A DNA stretch of 31,392 nt from a virus. The stretch is taken from positions 1-31,392 of IMG/VR virus record IMGVR_UViG_3300036719_001498, one strand, 5' to 3'. The notes under the pieces were generated by a model that did not search any database, was not told where the DNA came from, and was given only the letters and a program-made list of their open reading frames with translations. Of the stretch, positions 5,852 through 13,452 are shown one piece after another. The translations under genes were made by a program, and so were the position numbers. Numbering within the stretch: the first letter of the stretch is position 1; every line of letters begins with the position of its first letter.

Positions 5852-7806
5852 TTTCCGTAACGCTCCATAATTTTACATTCAGCTCGAAGCGGAAACCCCT
5901 GCGCCCAATCCGGCGAAGTTTGCATAATCGCCATTAAACGCTCTTTTGTACGTTCCGCTTCACTTATGGAACATTCTATCACTATCTCGTCATGTACTGT
6001 AAGGATAATAACATGCCCTTCAGCGTCTAACTCACGCAGACTGTGCCGCAGCAAATCATTGGCGGTGGCCTGTGTGATGTTCTCGCAAGCCAAGCCTTTC
6101 CACAGTCGCGCACGCGGCCATTCAGTCGCATCTTGCGCGGGCTTCCAAGCAGCTTTGAGATAACTCACACCGTCCGACTCCAGACGGGCGAACGGATAAC
6201 ATAGCACGCGGCCCGAGGGCAGGGCGTACCATAAATGCTGACCGTCGTACATGTACGCCACGCGGCCAGCTTTGAACTCAGTGTTGACATTTCGCATGGC
6301 GCGGGTGTAGGCGTCTTCTAATCTTTGCCAGTAGCGCACCGCCCACGGGTTCGCACGACGCCAGCGGTCAACAATACGCTGCGCCTCGGCCTCGCTCATG
6401 TTGACGCCATACGCGCGGCCCATCGCGCTGAACGCACCGACGCCGCCGGCAAAGCCTAGTGAAAGGATAGCGACCTTGCCGATCTGGCGCTGCTCGTCGT
6501 TGACCTCGGTAGGCCCGACGCCGTAGATGCCAGCGGCCTCACGCTTGTAGATGTCACCGCCGGTGCGGAAGATTTCAAGGACAGGCTCGGCGAGCGGGTC
6601 GGCTGAGAGCCACGCGGTCGCGCGGGCTTCGATCGCCGCCCAATCGGCCACGACGAACGCGTTGCCTTTAGCCGGGATCAGCGCCGGGCGTAGCATGGAC
6701 TTGAGCACGTCCGTGACGCGGATTCCGTATCGCGGAACGATCGCATGCCCGCGCACAAGCGCCTGGCGTACGGCCTCGGGCTCCTTGTGGCACTTGCGGG
6801 TGAAGTTGTGGACCTGCGCGCCGTAGCTCGACGCGCGGCCTGTGGCGCTGCCGCCTGCAAAGATAAACGCACCGCGCACGCGGGCGTCCTCGACATCGGC
6901 GAGTTGCTTCAAGCGGTTGAACTTAGCGACGGACGAGGCCCACAGGTCATCCGCACACTGCACGACATCGGCCACGTCGGGCGGCACTTCGTCGGCGTTG
7001 TCCATAGCGAGCAGGTTGGCCCGCACGGTCTTGTCAATGCTGTACTTCTTCTCACCGTCCTTGTAGACGGTCATCAGCTTCTTAGCCTCGGGGCCGACGC
7101 GCTCCAGCACCCACTCGCGCATTTTGGGCGAGCGAACGGTCTGTATCACACCTAGTGTGACCTCTGAGACGATCTTCTCAATCTCTTGCAGTTCGTCCTC
7201 GGCGTAGCGCACGGCGGCCTCGCAAAGCGGCACGTCTACCCTGACACCCGCGTCGTTGATCCGCTCGTTGACGTGGTAATCGGCAAGCTCGGTGTCTGAC
7301 AGGTCGCGCATCGCCTTGCTGATCTCGCGCATGGCGCGCACGTCCTGCTCGCAGTAGGCAATCATCTCGGCCATCAGCGCAGGGTCGTTGTTGAACGTCC
7401 CATCCGCGCGAGGGATGGAGAGTTGACGGATCAACTGCGAGCCGCGATGGTCCTTCTTCATCTTAGACGAGAGCGCACGGCCAATATCCTCAAGGCTACC
7501 GGGTAGACAGTTGGCCCGTGCCTGTGCGGCCGTGCAGTAAAACTGTGTCAAGTCGAAGTTGATCTGACACACGTACCAAAAGATGAGCCGCTCAAACGCA
7601 GCGTTGTGTGCGCGTATCTGACCCTTGAAGTTGGCCACGCGCTCGGGGAACGGATACTTGGGCAACCACGTTGCCACCTCGCCGTCATCGAACGCGTAGG
7701 ACATGCAAAGCACCTCGGTGCTCAAGTCTTGCGCGTAGTTGTACGCACCGGCTGACGGCAGGTCGCACCGGCTACGGGTTTCAAAGTCTATCCAAAGTAT
7801 TGCCAT
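5848..7806 (-). CDS. Family A DNA polymerase with 3'-5' exonuclease
   Basis: A 652-residue replicative polymerase, starting at ATG 7806 right before the exonuclease motif (MAILWIDFET; D7, E9). An upstream in-frame ATG at 7860 would add 18 residues inside the preceding gene. Exo II is HNAAFE (~67-72) and Exo III is YCEQDVRAM (~151-159). Polymerase motif A is VADWAAIEAR (D388), motif B is RQIGKVAILSLGF (~440-452), and motif C is HDE near the C-terminus. In motif B, the residue equal to E. coli Phe762/T7 Tyr526 is Leu. It resembles T7-like and environmental phage PolA and probably extends primers made by the PrimPol. Confidence 0.93.
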   Translation of the reverse strand: MAILWIDFETRSRCDLPSAGAYNYAQDLSTEVLCMSYAFDDGEVATWLPKYPFPERVANFKGQIRAHNAAFERLIFWYVCQINFDLTQFYCTAAQARANCLPGSLEDIGRALSSKMKKDHRGSQLIRQLSIPRADGTFNNDPALMAEMIAYCEQDVRAMREISKAMRDLSDTELADYHVNERINDAGVRVDVPLCEAAVRYAEDELQEIEKIVSEVTLGVIQTVRSPKMREWVLERVGPEAKKLMTVYKDGEKKYSIDKTVRANLLAMDNADEVPPDVADVVQCADDLWASSVAKFNRLKQLADVEDARVRGAFIFAGGSATGRASSYGAQVHNFTRKCHKEPEAVRQALVRGHAIVPRYGIRVTDVLKSMLRPALIPAKGNAFVVADWAAIEARATAWLSADPLAEPVLEIFRTGGDIYKREAAGIYGVGPTEVNDEQRQIGKVAILSLGFAGGVGAFSAMGRAYGVNMSEAEAQRIVDRWRRANPWAVRYWQRLEDAYTRAMRNVNTEFKAGRVAYMYDGQHLWYALPSGRVLCYPFARLESDGVSYLKAAWKPAQDATEWPRARLWKGLACENITQATANDLLRHSLRELDAEGHVIILTVHDEIVIECSISEAERTKERLMAIMQTSPDWAQGFPLRAECKIMERYGK

Positions 7807-8366
7807 TGCTCTGCCATCGCTTCCGCTATTCCAGTGTACGTAACGCTGCGCAGTTTCCATCTATCAGGAGACGGCGGCAGTTTGTGAACCCGCGCTTCTC
7901 GACCCTCTACAATGTTTGTCGGCTTTAATTTCGGTAGATTCTTTAGCCAGAGACACGTTGCCTTTGTTTCTCCGTGTCCAAACTGCCAAGGCTGAATGAC
8001 CTGATCCGGCTTTCGGATGCGCGAAGAAATAATGCTAACCGGATTTTCCAACGCAATACGCGGGATAGGTGCATCCAAAAGAAAACGTACAAACTCTAAG
8101 GCTTCCGCTTGCTCGGCTTGCTTGTTTTTAAACCATCGAGCTCCGCTTACGGCAAGGTGAGTGCACGGTGGATGTGCAATCATTAAGTCCCACGGCAAGA
8201 TTGCCCATGGCTTGCCTCTGCCTAAGACATTTCGCACGTCGTCTTGATAGTGGTACTCGCTACCGTCATCAGCGGGCAACAAGTCGCATGACCACGCGTC
8301 ATGCCCGCGCTTGCGAAAAGCATCGCGTACCACACCAGAAAATTCGCAGGCTACTAATACACGCAT
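7788..8366 (-). CDS. Short cytosine-5 DNA methyltransferase-like protein
   Basis: A 192-residue protein with a Rossmann-like start (MRVLVACEFSG, then SCDLLP), a PPC motif at 66-68 (IAHPPCTHLA) and ENP at 107-109. These match the SAM-site, PC and ENV positions of C5-cytosine methyltransferases. It is much shorter than active restriction-type enzymes and lacks an obvious target-recognition domain, so specificity is unclear. Similar short proteins are common in phages. It may methylate phage DNA for protection or may have a divergent function. The end overlaps the polymerase start by 19 bp. No clear Shine-Dalgarno is seen before the ATG. Confidence 0.65.
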   Translation of the reverse strand: MRVLVACEFSGVVRDAFRKRGHDAWSCDLLPADDGSEYHYQDDVRNVLGRGKPWAILPWDLMIAHPPCTHLAVSGARWFKNKQAEQAEALEFVRFLLDAPIPRIALENPVSIISSRIRKPDQVIQPWQFGHGETKATCLWLKNLPKLKPTNIVEGREARVHKLPPSPDRWKLRSVTYTGIAEAMAEQWQYFG

Positions 8367-8374
8367 TGAAGAAT

Positions 8375-8396
8375 CGGGGGCCGTTGCCGACCCCCG
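8375..8396. promoter_or_regulatory. GC-rich hairpin just upstream of the methyltransferase-like gene
   Basis: CGGGGG (8375-8380) pairs with CCCCCG (8391-8396) across a 10-nt loop. In the minus-strand RNA the hairpin ends about 8 nt before the ATG at 8366 and occupies the place where a Shine-Dalgarno is expected. No U-tract follows, so it may affect translation or RNA stability more than termination. Confidence 0.4.
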
Positions 8397-8401
8397 CTCC
8401 C

Positions 8402-9043
8402 TTACGCAGCGCGTCGCCGACGAGCCGAAGCGGCCGGTGGGGGCTCATCGCCCTCCGGTGCTGACGGACCCTCGCCATCCATGGACACCCAATCGACGAT
8501 CTCAAAGACCGGCGTGTAGATGCGGCCATAGGACTTGTGCTGGTAGTGCTCCTTCTTCAGAACCACGACCGGCACCGGCTTGCTCTGGTCACGCTCGACC
8601 TGGGCTGCGATGGCCGCCGCCAAGGCCTGCACGGCACGCTTGCCGCCCACCGACGTGGTGCTGTAACGAGCCTCAAGGCCCGCGTCCTCACCCGTGATGC
8701 ACTTCAAGCTCATGCCGACTTGCGTTTCCCAACCCTTCTTGCTCTGCGGGGGAGCCGGTTCAAGTTCCGGCAACGGCTGTGACACCGACACCATCTTCTC
8801 GCCAAGCACCTCGCCGTCGCCCCAAGCAATGAAGCCGTGAACGAACGAGAAAGGATTAACTGCCCACTTGCTGTTTTCCTCAGCCTCGGTTTGATCCGCG
8901 CCAAAGACCCAGTGACCCGTCTTATCCATCTTGAGGATCGCCGACCCGACCGGGCCGACCTCCACTTCGATGTTACGCAGGGCGGTGGACAGGGAAGACA
9001 CAGCGGGAAGACCCGCCTTACTGAACGCAGTGATATTGGACAT
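8402..9043 (-). CDS. Phage replication-region protein, possibly ssDNA-binding
   Basis: A 213-residue protein with a good Shine-Dalgarno (GGAG) before the ATG. It has alternating beta-like segments (IEVEVGPVGSAILKMD; HGFIAWGDGEVLGEKMV; PVVVLKKEHY; YTPVFEIVDWV) and a disordered tail rich in Pro, Glu and Arg. No family is recognised with certainty. Phages often put a single-stranded-DNA-binding protein beside a DUF2800 nuclease and polymerase, and the beta-rich core with a flexible tail fits. That role is inferred from context only. Confidence 0.6.
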   Translation of the reverse strand: MSNITAFSKAGLPAVSSLSTALRNIEVEVGPVGSAILKMDKTGHWVFGADQTEAEENSKWAVNPFSFVHGFIAWGDGEVLGEKMVSVSQPLPELEPAPPQSKKGWETQVGMSLKCITGEDAGLEARYSTTSVGGKRAVQALAAAIAAQVERDQSKPVPVVVLKKEHYQHKSYGRIYTPVFEIVDWVSMDGEGPSAPEGDEPPPAASARRRRAA

Positions 9044-9054
9044 TACTCTACTCC

Positions 9055-10179
9055 TTACACTAGTTTAGAAAGGGCCGCAGTTAACTGCTGCCCGATTTGC
9101 AACACGGCGGGCCGGGGATCGCTCTCCGGCGCCAACGTGGTGCCCGATGAGACGGAGATAATCTGATCGTCCGGCATGGGGAGCTTCAGCTTCTTCAGCT
9201 TCTTCTCCGCCTGTGCTGGCGAGATCAAATACGTCTCCATCACGTCAGTCATTGACAGGTGCTGCAAGAGCGCCTGTTTCGCTGATTCTTCGTCCTTCCA
9301 TTGACGCGTCGCGCGTTTCTGGACGAGCTTATAGCCCGGTACAGGATTGCCCGACTCTAACACTTGCAGCGCAAGCGCACGCAAGTCGCTGATCCAATCT
9401 TCAAGCACGTCCGCACGCTGGAGCATGTCACCAAGTTGCGTGACATCTAGCTCCTTAATCTGCGTCTGCGTCGCGCGATCGACCGCACCCGTCATCAGCG
9501 GGCAAATAGGCTTGGCTGCACACCAGCGGCAGTGATCGCCGATCTTGAGCGGCGCGTCGGGCTTGGCCGACTGTTTAACGGCATACGTTAACTCGCGCTC
9601 AAACTGTCGCACGCGATCAAACGATGTCACCCAACGCTTGATCTTCGGCGGCTGGACGATGATGCACTCGATTTCTTTGGCGTCCTTGAAGACCCATTCC
9701 AGCGCCGGCGTGCGGATCGCCGCAGCCGTATAGAATAGTAACTGAGAGTTTTCTTCAGCTTCGACGGCCACGCCGTCACCAAATTTCCAATCAAGTATGA
9801 TAGCGCGATCGCCAATGCGACCGATAAGATCACAAGAACCAAAAACACCCGGAATAAGATCACCGAAACTGACGGTTTGTTCGACTGCGAATTCAAGCTG
9901 TGCGTCTGGGTCGATTTCATTGATGGCGTCCAGTGCAGGGCGAACCTTCTCGTCGATCAGCTCGCCGGTGAGTTTGATGCCGTTGTACTCCATGTCGAGC
10001 ACATGGCGGAGTTCCTTGTCGCTGCCAAGCATCTCGGCCATGACGTTATGCAGCAGCGTGCCTTCGTCGGCGTACTTGCTGCTTGGCTTAGGCGGGACTT
10101 TTTGGCAGAGCGCGACACTGCCGGGGCAGTTGATCACGCGTTTGGCGGTGGACCCGCCAACGATATTGCTATGACTCAT
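9055..10179 (-). CDS. DUF2800 / Cas4-like PD-(D/E)XK exonuclease
   Basis: A 374-residue nuclease. It has an EGTLLH motif (~40-45), a catalytic pair GSCDLIGRIGDRAIILDWKFG (D...D-x-K), QLLFYTAA (the Q-x3-Y helix), and a likely Fe-S cluster built from C18 and CRWCAAKPIC (C-x2-C-x5-C). This is the RecB/Cas4-like arrangement found in phage DUF2800 proteins, thought to act as 5' exonucleases in recombination or end processing. AAAGGAG precedes the ATG. It is the first gene of the leftward replication cluster, divergent from the VRR-NUC gene. Confidence 0.85.
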   Translation of the reverse strand: MSHSNIVGGSTAKRVINCPGSVALCQKVPPKPSSKYADEGTLLHNVMAEMLGSDKELRHVLDMEYNGIKLTGELIDEKVRPALDAINEIDPDAQLEFAVEQTVSFGDLIPGVFGSCDLIGRIGDRAIILDWKFGDGVAVEAEENSQLLFYTAAAIRTPALEWVFKDAKEIECIIVQPPKIKRWVTSFDRVRQFERELTYAVKQSAKPDAPLKIGDHCRWCAAKPICPLMTGAVDRATQTQIKELDVTQLGDMLQRADVLEDWISDLRALALQVLESGNPVPGYKLVQKRATRQWKDEESAKQALLQHLSMTDVMETYLISPAQAEKKLKKLKLPMPDDQIISVSSGTTLAPESDPRPAVLQIGQQLTAALSKLV

Positions 10180-10266
10180 CGAGGACTCTCCTTTACTGTG
10201 TTTGCGCTAGCCTAGAGCCGGCTGATTTACTTGTCAAGCATTGTTTTATCGCATAGGATTCTCAAC
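10180..10266. promoter_or_regulatory. Divergent intergenic region with overlapping promoter-like elements
   Basis: This 87-bp gap separates divergent gene sets. On the minus strand, TTGACA (complement of 10232-10237) is a perfect -35, but the best -10 17 bp on is weak (TAGGCT). On the plus strand, TTGTCA at 10231-10236 precedes TAGGAT at 10254-10259 with a 17-bp spacer. The two share the same core and could compete. Both are candidates only. Confidence 0.35.
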
Positions 10267-10554
10267 ATGAGAGAGAAGACGATCGAGGAGTATTTGACCT
10301 GGGCGGTCGAGCGCGCCGGTGGCGTGACGTTTAAGTTCCGCTCGCCCTCGCAGCGCGGCGTTGCTGATCGGATCGTGTGCTTGCCGAACGGCGAGACGTG
10401 GTTCGTGGAACTGAAAGCCGAGCGCGGGCGGCTGTCGCCCTTGCAAAAGGTGTTTGCGTCCGTGATGGCGCAGACGAATCAGAAGTACAAAGTGCTGTAT
10501 CGCATAGAGGAAGTCGATGCTTTCGTTGCGTCCGTATCAAGAGAGCGCGGCTGA
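10267..10554 (+). CDS. VRR-NUC domain nuclease
   Basis: A 95-residue stand-alone VRR-NUC (PD-(D/E)XK) nuclease with GVADRI (D34), WFVELKAERGRLSPLQ (E48-x-K50, Q60). The ATG at 10267 has AGGA upstream. An earlier in-frame start at 10231 falls in the promoter region and is not favoured. Length and layout fit phage VRR-NUC proteins, which are thought to cut branched DNA like Holliday-junction resolvases. It overlaps the following helicase gene by 38 bp and probably works with it. Confidence 0.88.
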   Translation: MREKTIEEYLTWAVERAGGVTFKFRSPSQRGVADRIVCLPNGETWFVELKAERGRLSPLQKVFASVMAQTNQKYKVLYRIEEVDAFVASVSRERG

Positions 10555-11854
10555 CTTCCTGTACGAGCACGACCGCGCAATGGTGCTGGCGCCCGTAGGC
10601 GCTGGCAAGACGGCGCTCACCCTCACGGCCATGCAGGACGCCTTGCAAGACGGTGTGGTGTCACGCTGGCTGGTCGTGGCGCCGTTACGGGTAGCCCAGC
10701 ACGTTTGGCCGGTCGAGGCGACCAAGTGGGCACCCGGCCTCAAGCTCGCGGTAGCGATCGGTGCAGCCACTTGGCGGACTAAGGCGCTTGAGTCCGATGC
10801 CCGCGTGGTGGTCACGAACTACGATAACTTGCAGTGGCTCGCCAAGCAGAAGCTCGACTTTGACGGCGTGGTGTTCGACGAGCTCACGCGCCTCAAGAAC
10901 CCCTCGGGCGTGCGGTTTAAAGCGATTTTGAAGGCGCTGGAGCCGGTCAAGATTCGGTGGGGGCTGACGGGCAGCTTTACCTCAAACGGCCTAGAGGACG
11001 TGTTTGGGCAATGCAAGATCATCGACCAAAGCCTACTCGGCCGCAGCAAGGGCGCCTTTTTGCAGCAGTATTTTATCTGCCTCAACCGGGAGTATGGCGA
11101 GTGGATACCCGCTACCGGCGCGTTAGCACAGGTTATGGCGCGGATCAAGCCCGCGACGTTTGTGTTAGAGCCTGGCGAGTACAGCGACAAGTTGCCGCCC
11201 TTGCATACGGTGCAGATGCGTTGCGACCTGATTGACCGCGAGCCTTATGAGAAGATGCGCAAGGACTTCATGGTCGAGTTCCCTGACGCCAAGGCCATCG
11301 CCGTCAACGCTGCGGCGGTCACGTCCAAGCTACAGCAGATGGCCTCGGGGTTTGTCTACGAGACGACCCGCACGGCCTCGGATCGGCCGGGCAAGTTTGA
11401 CGTGTCGCAGAAGACGGTGTGGTTTTCTGACCACAAGCTAGAACTGCTCGACGAACTGCTAGAAGAAAACCAACGGGCCAATACGATAATCGTTTACAAT
11501 TATCAGGCCGAGCTCGCCGAGTTGCAGCGGCGATACCCCAAGGCGGCGACGATCGACCAGCCGGGTGTGATCGACGCGTGGAACCGAGGCGAGATCGAGT
11601 TGCTGTTGATTCACCCCAAGTCCGCAGGGCATGGGCTGAACTTGCAGCACGGTGGGTGCCGGATGGTGTTTCTGTCGCTGCCTTGGTCGTTGGAAGAATA
11701 CGAGCAAGTCATCGGTCGATTACACCGCAGCGGCCAGCGGCACGACGTATGGGTGTATGTGCTGCTGACGGACAAGACGATCGACGAGAAGATTTGGGCG
11801 GCGCTGCATGACAAGCGCGCCATGTCAGACGTAGCAATGTGGGAGCTGAAATGA
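10517..11854 (+). CDS. SNF2-like SF2 helicase
   Basis: A 445-residue protein. Helicase motifs appear in order: Q-like RPYQ (5-8), Walker A VGAGKT (27-32), WLVVAP (Ia, 51-56), FDELTRLKN (motif II, 120-128), GLTGSF (III, 149-154), then C-terminal SAGHGLNLQ (V) and QVIGRLHRSGQRHDVWVY (VI, ~397-414). This is the compact SNF2 layout common in phages beside VRR-NUC. It likely uses ATP to move along or remodel duplex DNA during replication or recombination. The ATG has GAGG 6 nt upstream. Motif II reads DELT where DEAH is typical, as often seen in phage forms. Confidence 0.9.
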   Translation: MLSLRPYQESAADFLYEHDRAMVLAPVGAGKTALTLTAMQDALQDGVVSRWLVVAPLRVAQHVWPVEATKWAPGLKLAVAIGAATWRTKALESDARVVVTNYDNLQWLAKQKLDFDGVVFDELTRLKNPSGVRFKAILKALEPVKIRWGLTGSFTSNGLEDVFGQCKIIDQSLLGRSKGAFLQQYFICLNREYGEWIPATGALAQVMARIKPATFVLEPGEYSDKLPPLHTVQMRCDLIDREPYEKMRKDFMVEFPDAKAIAVNAAAVTSKLQQMASGFVYETTRTASDRPGKFDVSQKTVWFSDHKLELLDELLEENQRANTIIVYNYQAELAELQRRYPKAATIDQPGVIDAWNRGEIELLLIHPKSAGHGLNLQHGGCRMVFLSLPWSLEEYEQVIGRLHRSGQRHDVWVYVLLTDKTIDEKIWAALHDKRAMSDVAMWELK

Positions 11855-12048
11855 ACTGGCGCGAACTAAACGCACAACTGAATCAGATGGCCGAAACTGA
11901 GGTCAAAGCCCTTCTTGACGCCGAGATGGCAGGCCGCCAGCGCGTCACCTTTGTCGAGCGACTGCACCAGCGTTACTGCGCCCTGCGCGCGACACGCGAG
12001 CGGGCTGAGATGATGGCCCTACTCGCCCCGCGCTCGCAAGTAGCGTAA
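11851..12048 (+). CDS. Small helical protein, unknown function
   Basis: A 65-residue protein. ATG 11851 overlaps the helicase stop (ATGA), and GGGAG lies just upstream. It seems to be one long helical hairpin (LNAQLNQMAETEVKALLDAEM, then QRYCALRATRERAEMMALL). It may be an accessory subunit of the helicase or nuclease, judged only by operon position. Its 3' end overlaps the convergent phosphoesterase gene by 30 bp, with no terminator visible. Confidence 0.6.
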   Translation: MNWRELNAQLNQMAETEVKALLDAEMAGRQRVTFVERLHQRYCALRATRERAEMMALLAPRSQVA

Positions 12049-13092
12049 ATATTCGGCGCCTTCTTCGGGCGTCCACCAGACCTTGACCATATCGGGATGG
12101 TCTGGCGGCAGGCTCGGGTTGATCGTCACTAGGGCGCAGGGACTGAACGCGTTGTCGCGGAAGCCTCGCTCCTTGGCGTAGCGATCGAACACTTTGTAGC
12201 TGGCGACCTTCATCGTGTGCATCGCAATACCCGTAATCGGGTCTTTGAGTACCGAGTAAGCCGATTCGTGTTTGTGCCCCGCGACGTAAATGTGGTCGCG
12301 GGTGCCCATAATCGCCGCCTTCATCGGCCCATGAGCCGGGTTCCAGATCGACGAGCCCGTGTGGTCGTGACGGCTGTTGACGCGCACCTCGACCCCGTTC
12401 GGAAAGCGCAGCGCGATGCGGGCTTCGCTTGACTTGTAGAGCGCGTCCTGTTGTTTGGCAATCCAACGCATCGGGTCGCCCGAGCCTGACCACAAATCGT
12501 GGTTGCCGCCGAGTATCCAGAGCCAGTTGCATCGGTTCACGAACCACTCGGCGAGGCGCCAGGCCTGCGCCGCTGACGTACTCTGCTCGCCGTAGAGCTT
12601 GGCCAGACGACCTACCCAGTTGTTCGTGGTATCGCCTACGTTGACGGCGAACAGCCCTTCGGTGTCTTGGACGAGCTTTGTGTGGCGCTCCAGCGCCTCG
12701 ATGTCGGTGCCGTCGTCATCGACATGCGGATCGCCAAAGAACAAGATGCCTATGGCGCCGGGTATTTTGATCCGAATTGGAATTAGTTTCGAGGCTTCTT
12801 CGTGGTCGCGCTTATGCGCAAACTGCCGTTTGCGGTGCTCGATAAGCTGCTCAATGGGTACGTCGTCATCGGGCAGCGGCGTAAATGAGTACCCCGGCTT
12901 TTCAACGGGCTGTTTTACAGAGTTAGAACGATACGTTGACTTCGGAATTGTGTATCCCTTGGCTGTCATCTTTTTTAGCCGCATCAACAGGCTTCGTTCG
13001 TTTAACCCCAGTTTAGCGGCGGCTACTGCTCGGATGCCGTTAGCGTCTTGTACTGCCTTTAGAATTTCATCATCAGTAGCTTTTGAATACAT
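12019..13092 (-). CDS. HTH-metallophosphoesterase fusion
   Basis: A 357-residue protein. The N-terminal ~47 residues form a Fis-type helix-turn-helix (AVQDANGIRAVAAAKLGLNERSLLMRLKK). A linker precedes a calcineurin-like phosphoesterase with its metal motifs: GDPH (120-123), VGDTTNN (152-158), GGNHD (195-199) and GHKH (272-275). This HTH-plus-phosphoesterase layout recurs in phages. The catalytic part may act on nucleic acids or small phosphoesters, and the HTH could bind DNA. Targets are unknown. GGAG precedes the ATG. Confidence 0.87.
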   Translation of the reverse strand: MYSKATDDEILKAVQDANGIRAVAAAKLGLNERSLLMRLKKMTAKGYTIPKSTYRSNSVKQPVEKPGYSFTPLPDDDVPIEQLIEHRKRQFAHKRDHEEASKLIPIRIKIPGAIGILFFGDPHVDDDGTDIEALERHTKLVQDTEGLFAVNVGDTTNNWVGRLAKLYGEQSTSAAQAWRLAEWFVNRCNWLWILGGNHDLWSGSGDPMRWIAKQQDALYKSSEARIALRFPNGVEVRVNSRHDHTGSSIWNPAHGPMKAAIMGTRDHIYVAGHKHESAYSVLKDPITGIAMHTMKVASYKVFDRYAKERGFRDNAFSPCALVTINPSLPPDHPDMVKVWWTPEEGAEYLRYLRARGE

Positions 13093-13095
13093 CGT

Positions 13096-13452
13096 TTACT
13101 CCATTGTTGTTAGCATCTGCTGCAACAAGTGCCCAAGCCGATCCACAAGCTGTTCGTCGCGGGACAAGTCATCATGCCCTGCCACGTCAAGCATGGCGTG
13201 GGTTGCTTCATGCGCCCACACCTGTTGGCGATTCGTGCCTTTACAAGAACTTAGAATATGGATTTCATATTTGTCTGGAAGCCACATTCCAACACAATTT
13301 TTGCCATGCCGCCACTTTGAGGGCGGAATGACTTTTACTTTGATCGTGTGGCCGGCAAGTTGAAAGTGCGCCGGGATACCGTCAGCGCGTGCTACGGACT
13401 TGGTGTCGCCCACCGTTGCAACGCTCGCAGCTTGGCGTTTTGCGCGTCGCAT
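13096..13452 (-). CDS. Small HExxH metallopeptidase-like protein
   Basis: A 118-residue frame with HEATH at 81-85 and a following acidic helix (DEQLVDRL, ~99-106) that could supply the third ligand, as in minimal zincin or ImmA/IrrE-like proteins. The start is uncertain: ATG 13452 overlaps the Rz gene by 61 bp and has a weak ribosome site. A GTG near 13408, just before the Rz stop, is another option. Function could be cleavage of a host or phage regulator; the substrate is unknown. It lies between the lysis genes and the phosphoesterase gene. Confidence 0.6.
   Translation of the reverse strand: MRRAKRQAASVATVGDTKSVARADGIPAHFQLAGHTIKVKVIPPSKWRHGKNCVGMWLPDKYEIHILSSCKGTNRQQVWAHEATHAMLDVAGHDDLSRDEQLVDRLGHLLQQMLTTME

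Noticed and set aside
7807-7860. 18-residue N-terminal extension of the DNA polymerase
   Set aside because: It lies inside the upstream methyltransferase-like gene and precedes the conserved exonuclease start at ATG 7806.
12599-13363. 254-residue plus-strand frame opposite the phosphoesterase and peptidase genes
   Set aside because: It is antisense to well-supported genes, with low-complexity Ser/Arg-rich composition and no ribosome site; a shadow frame.
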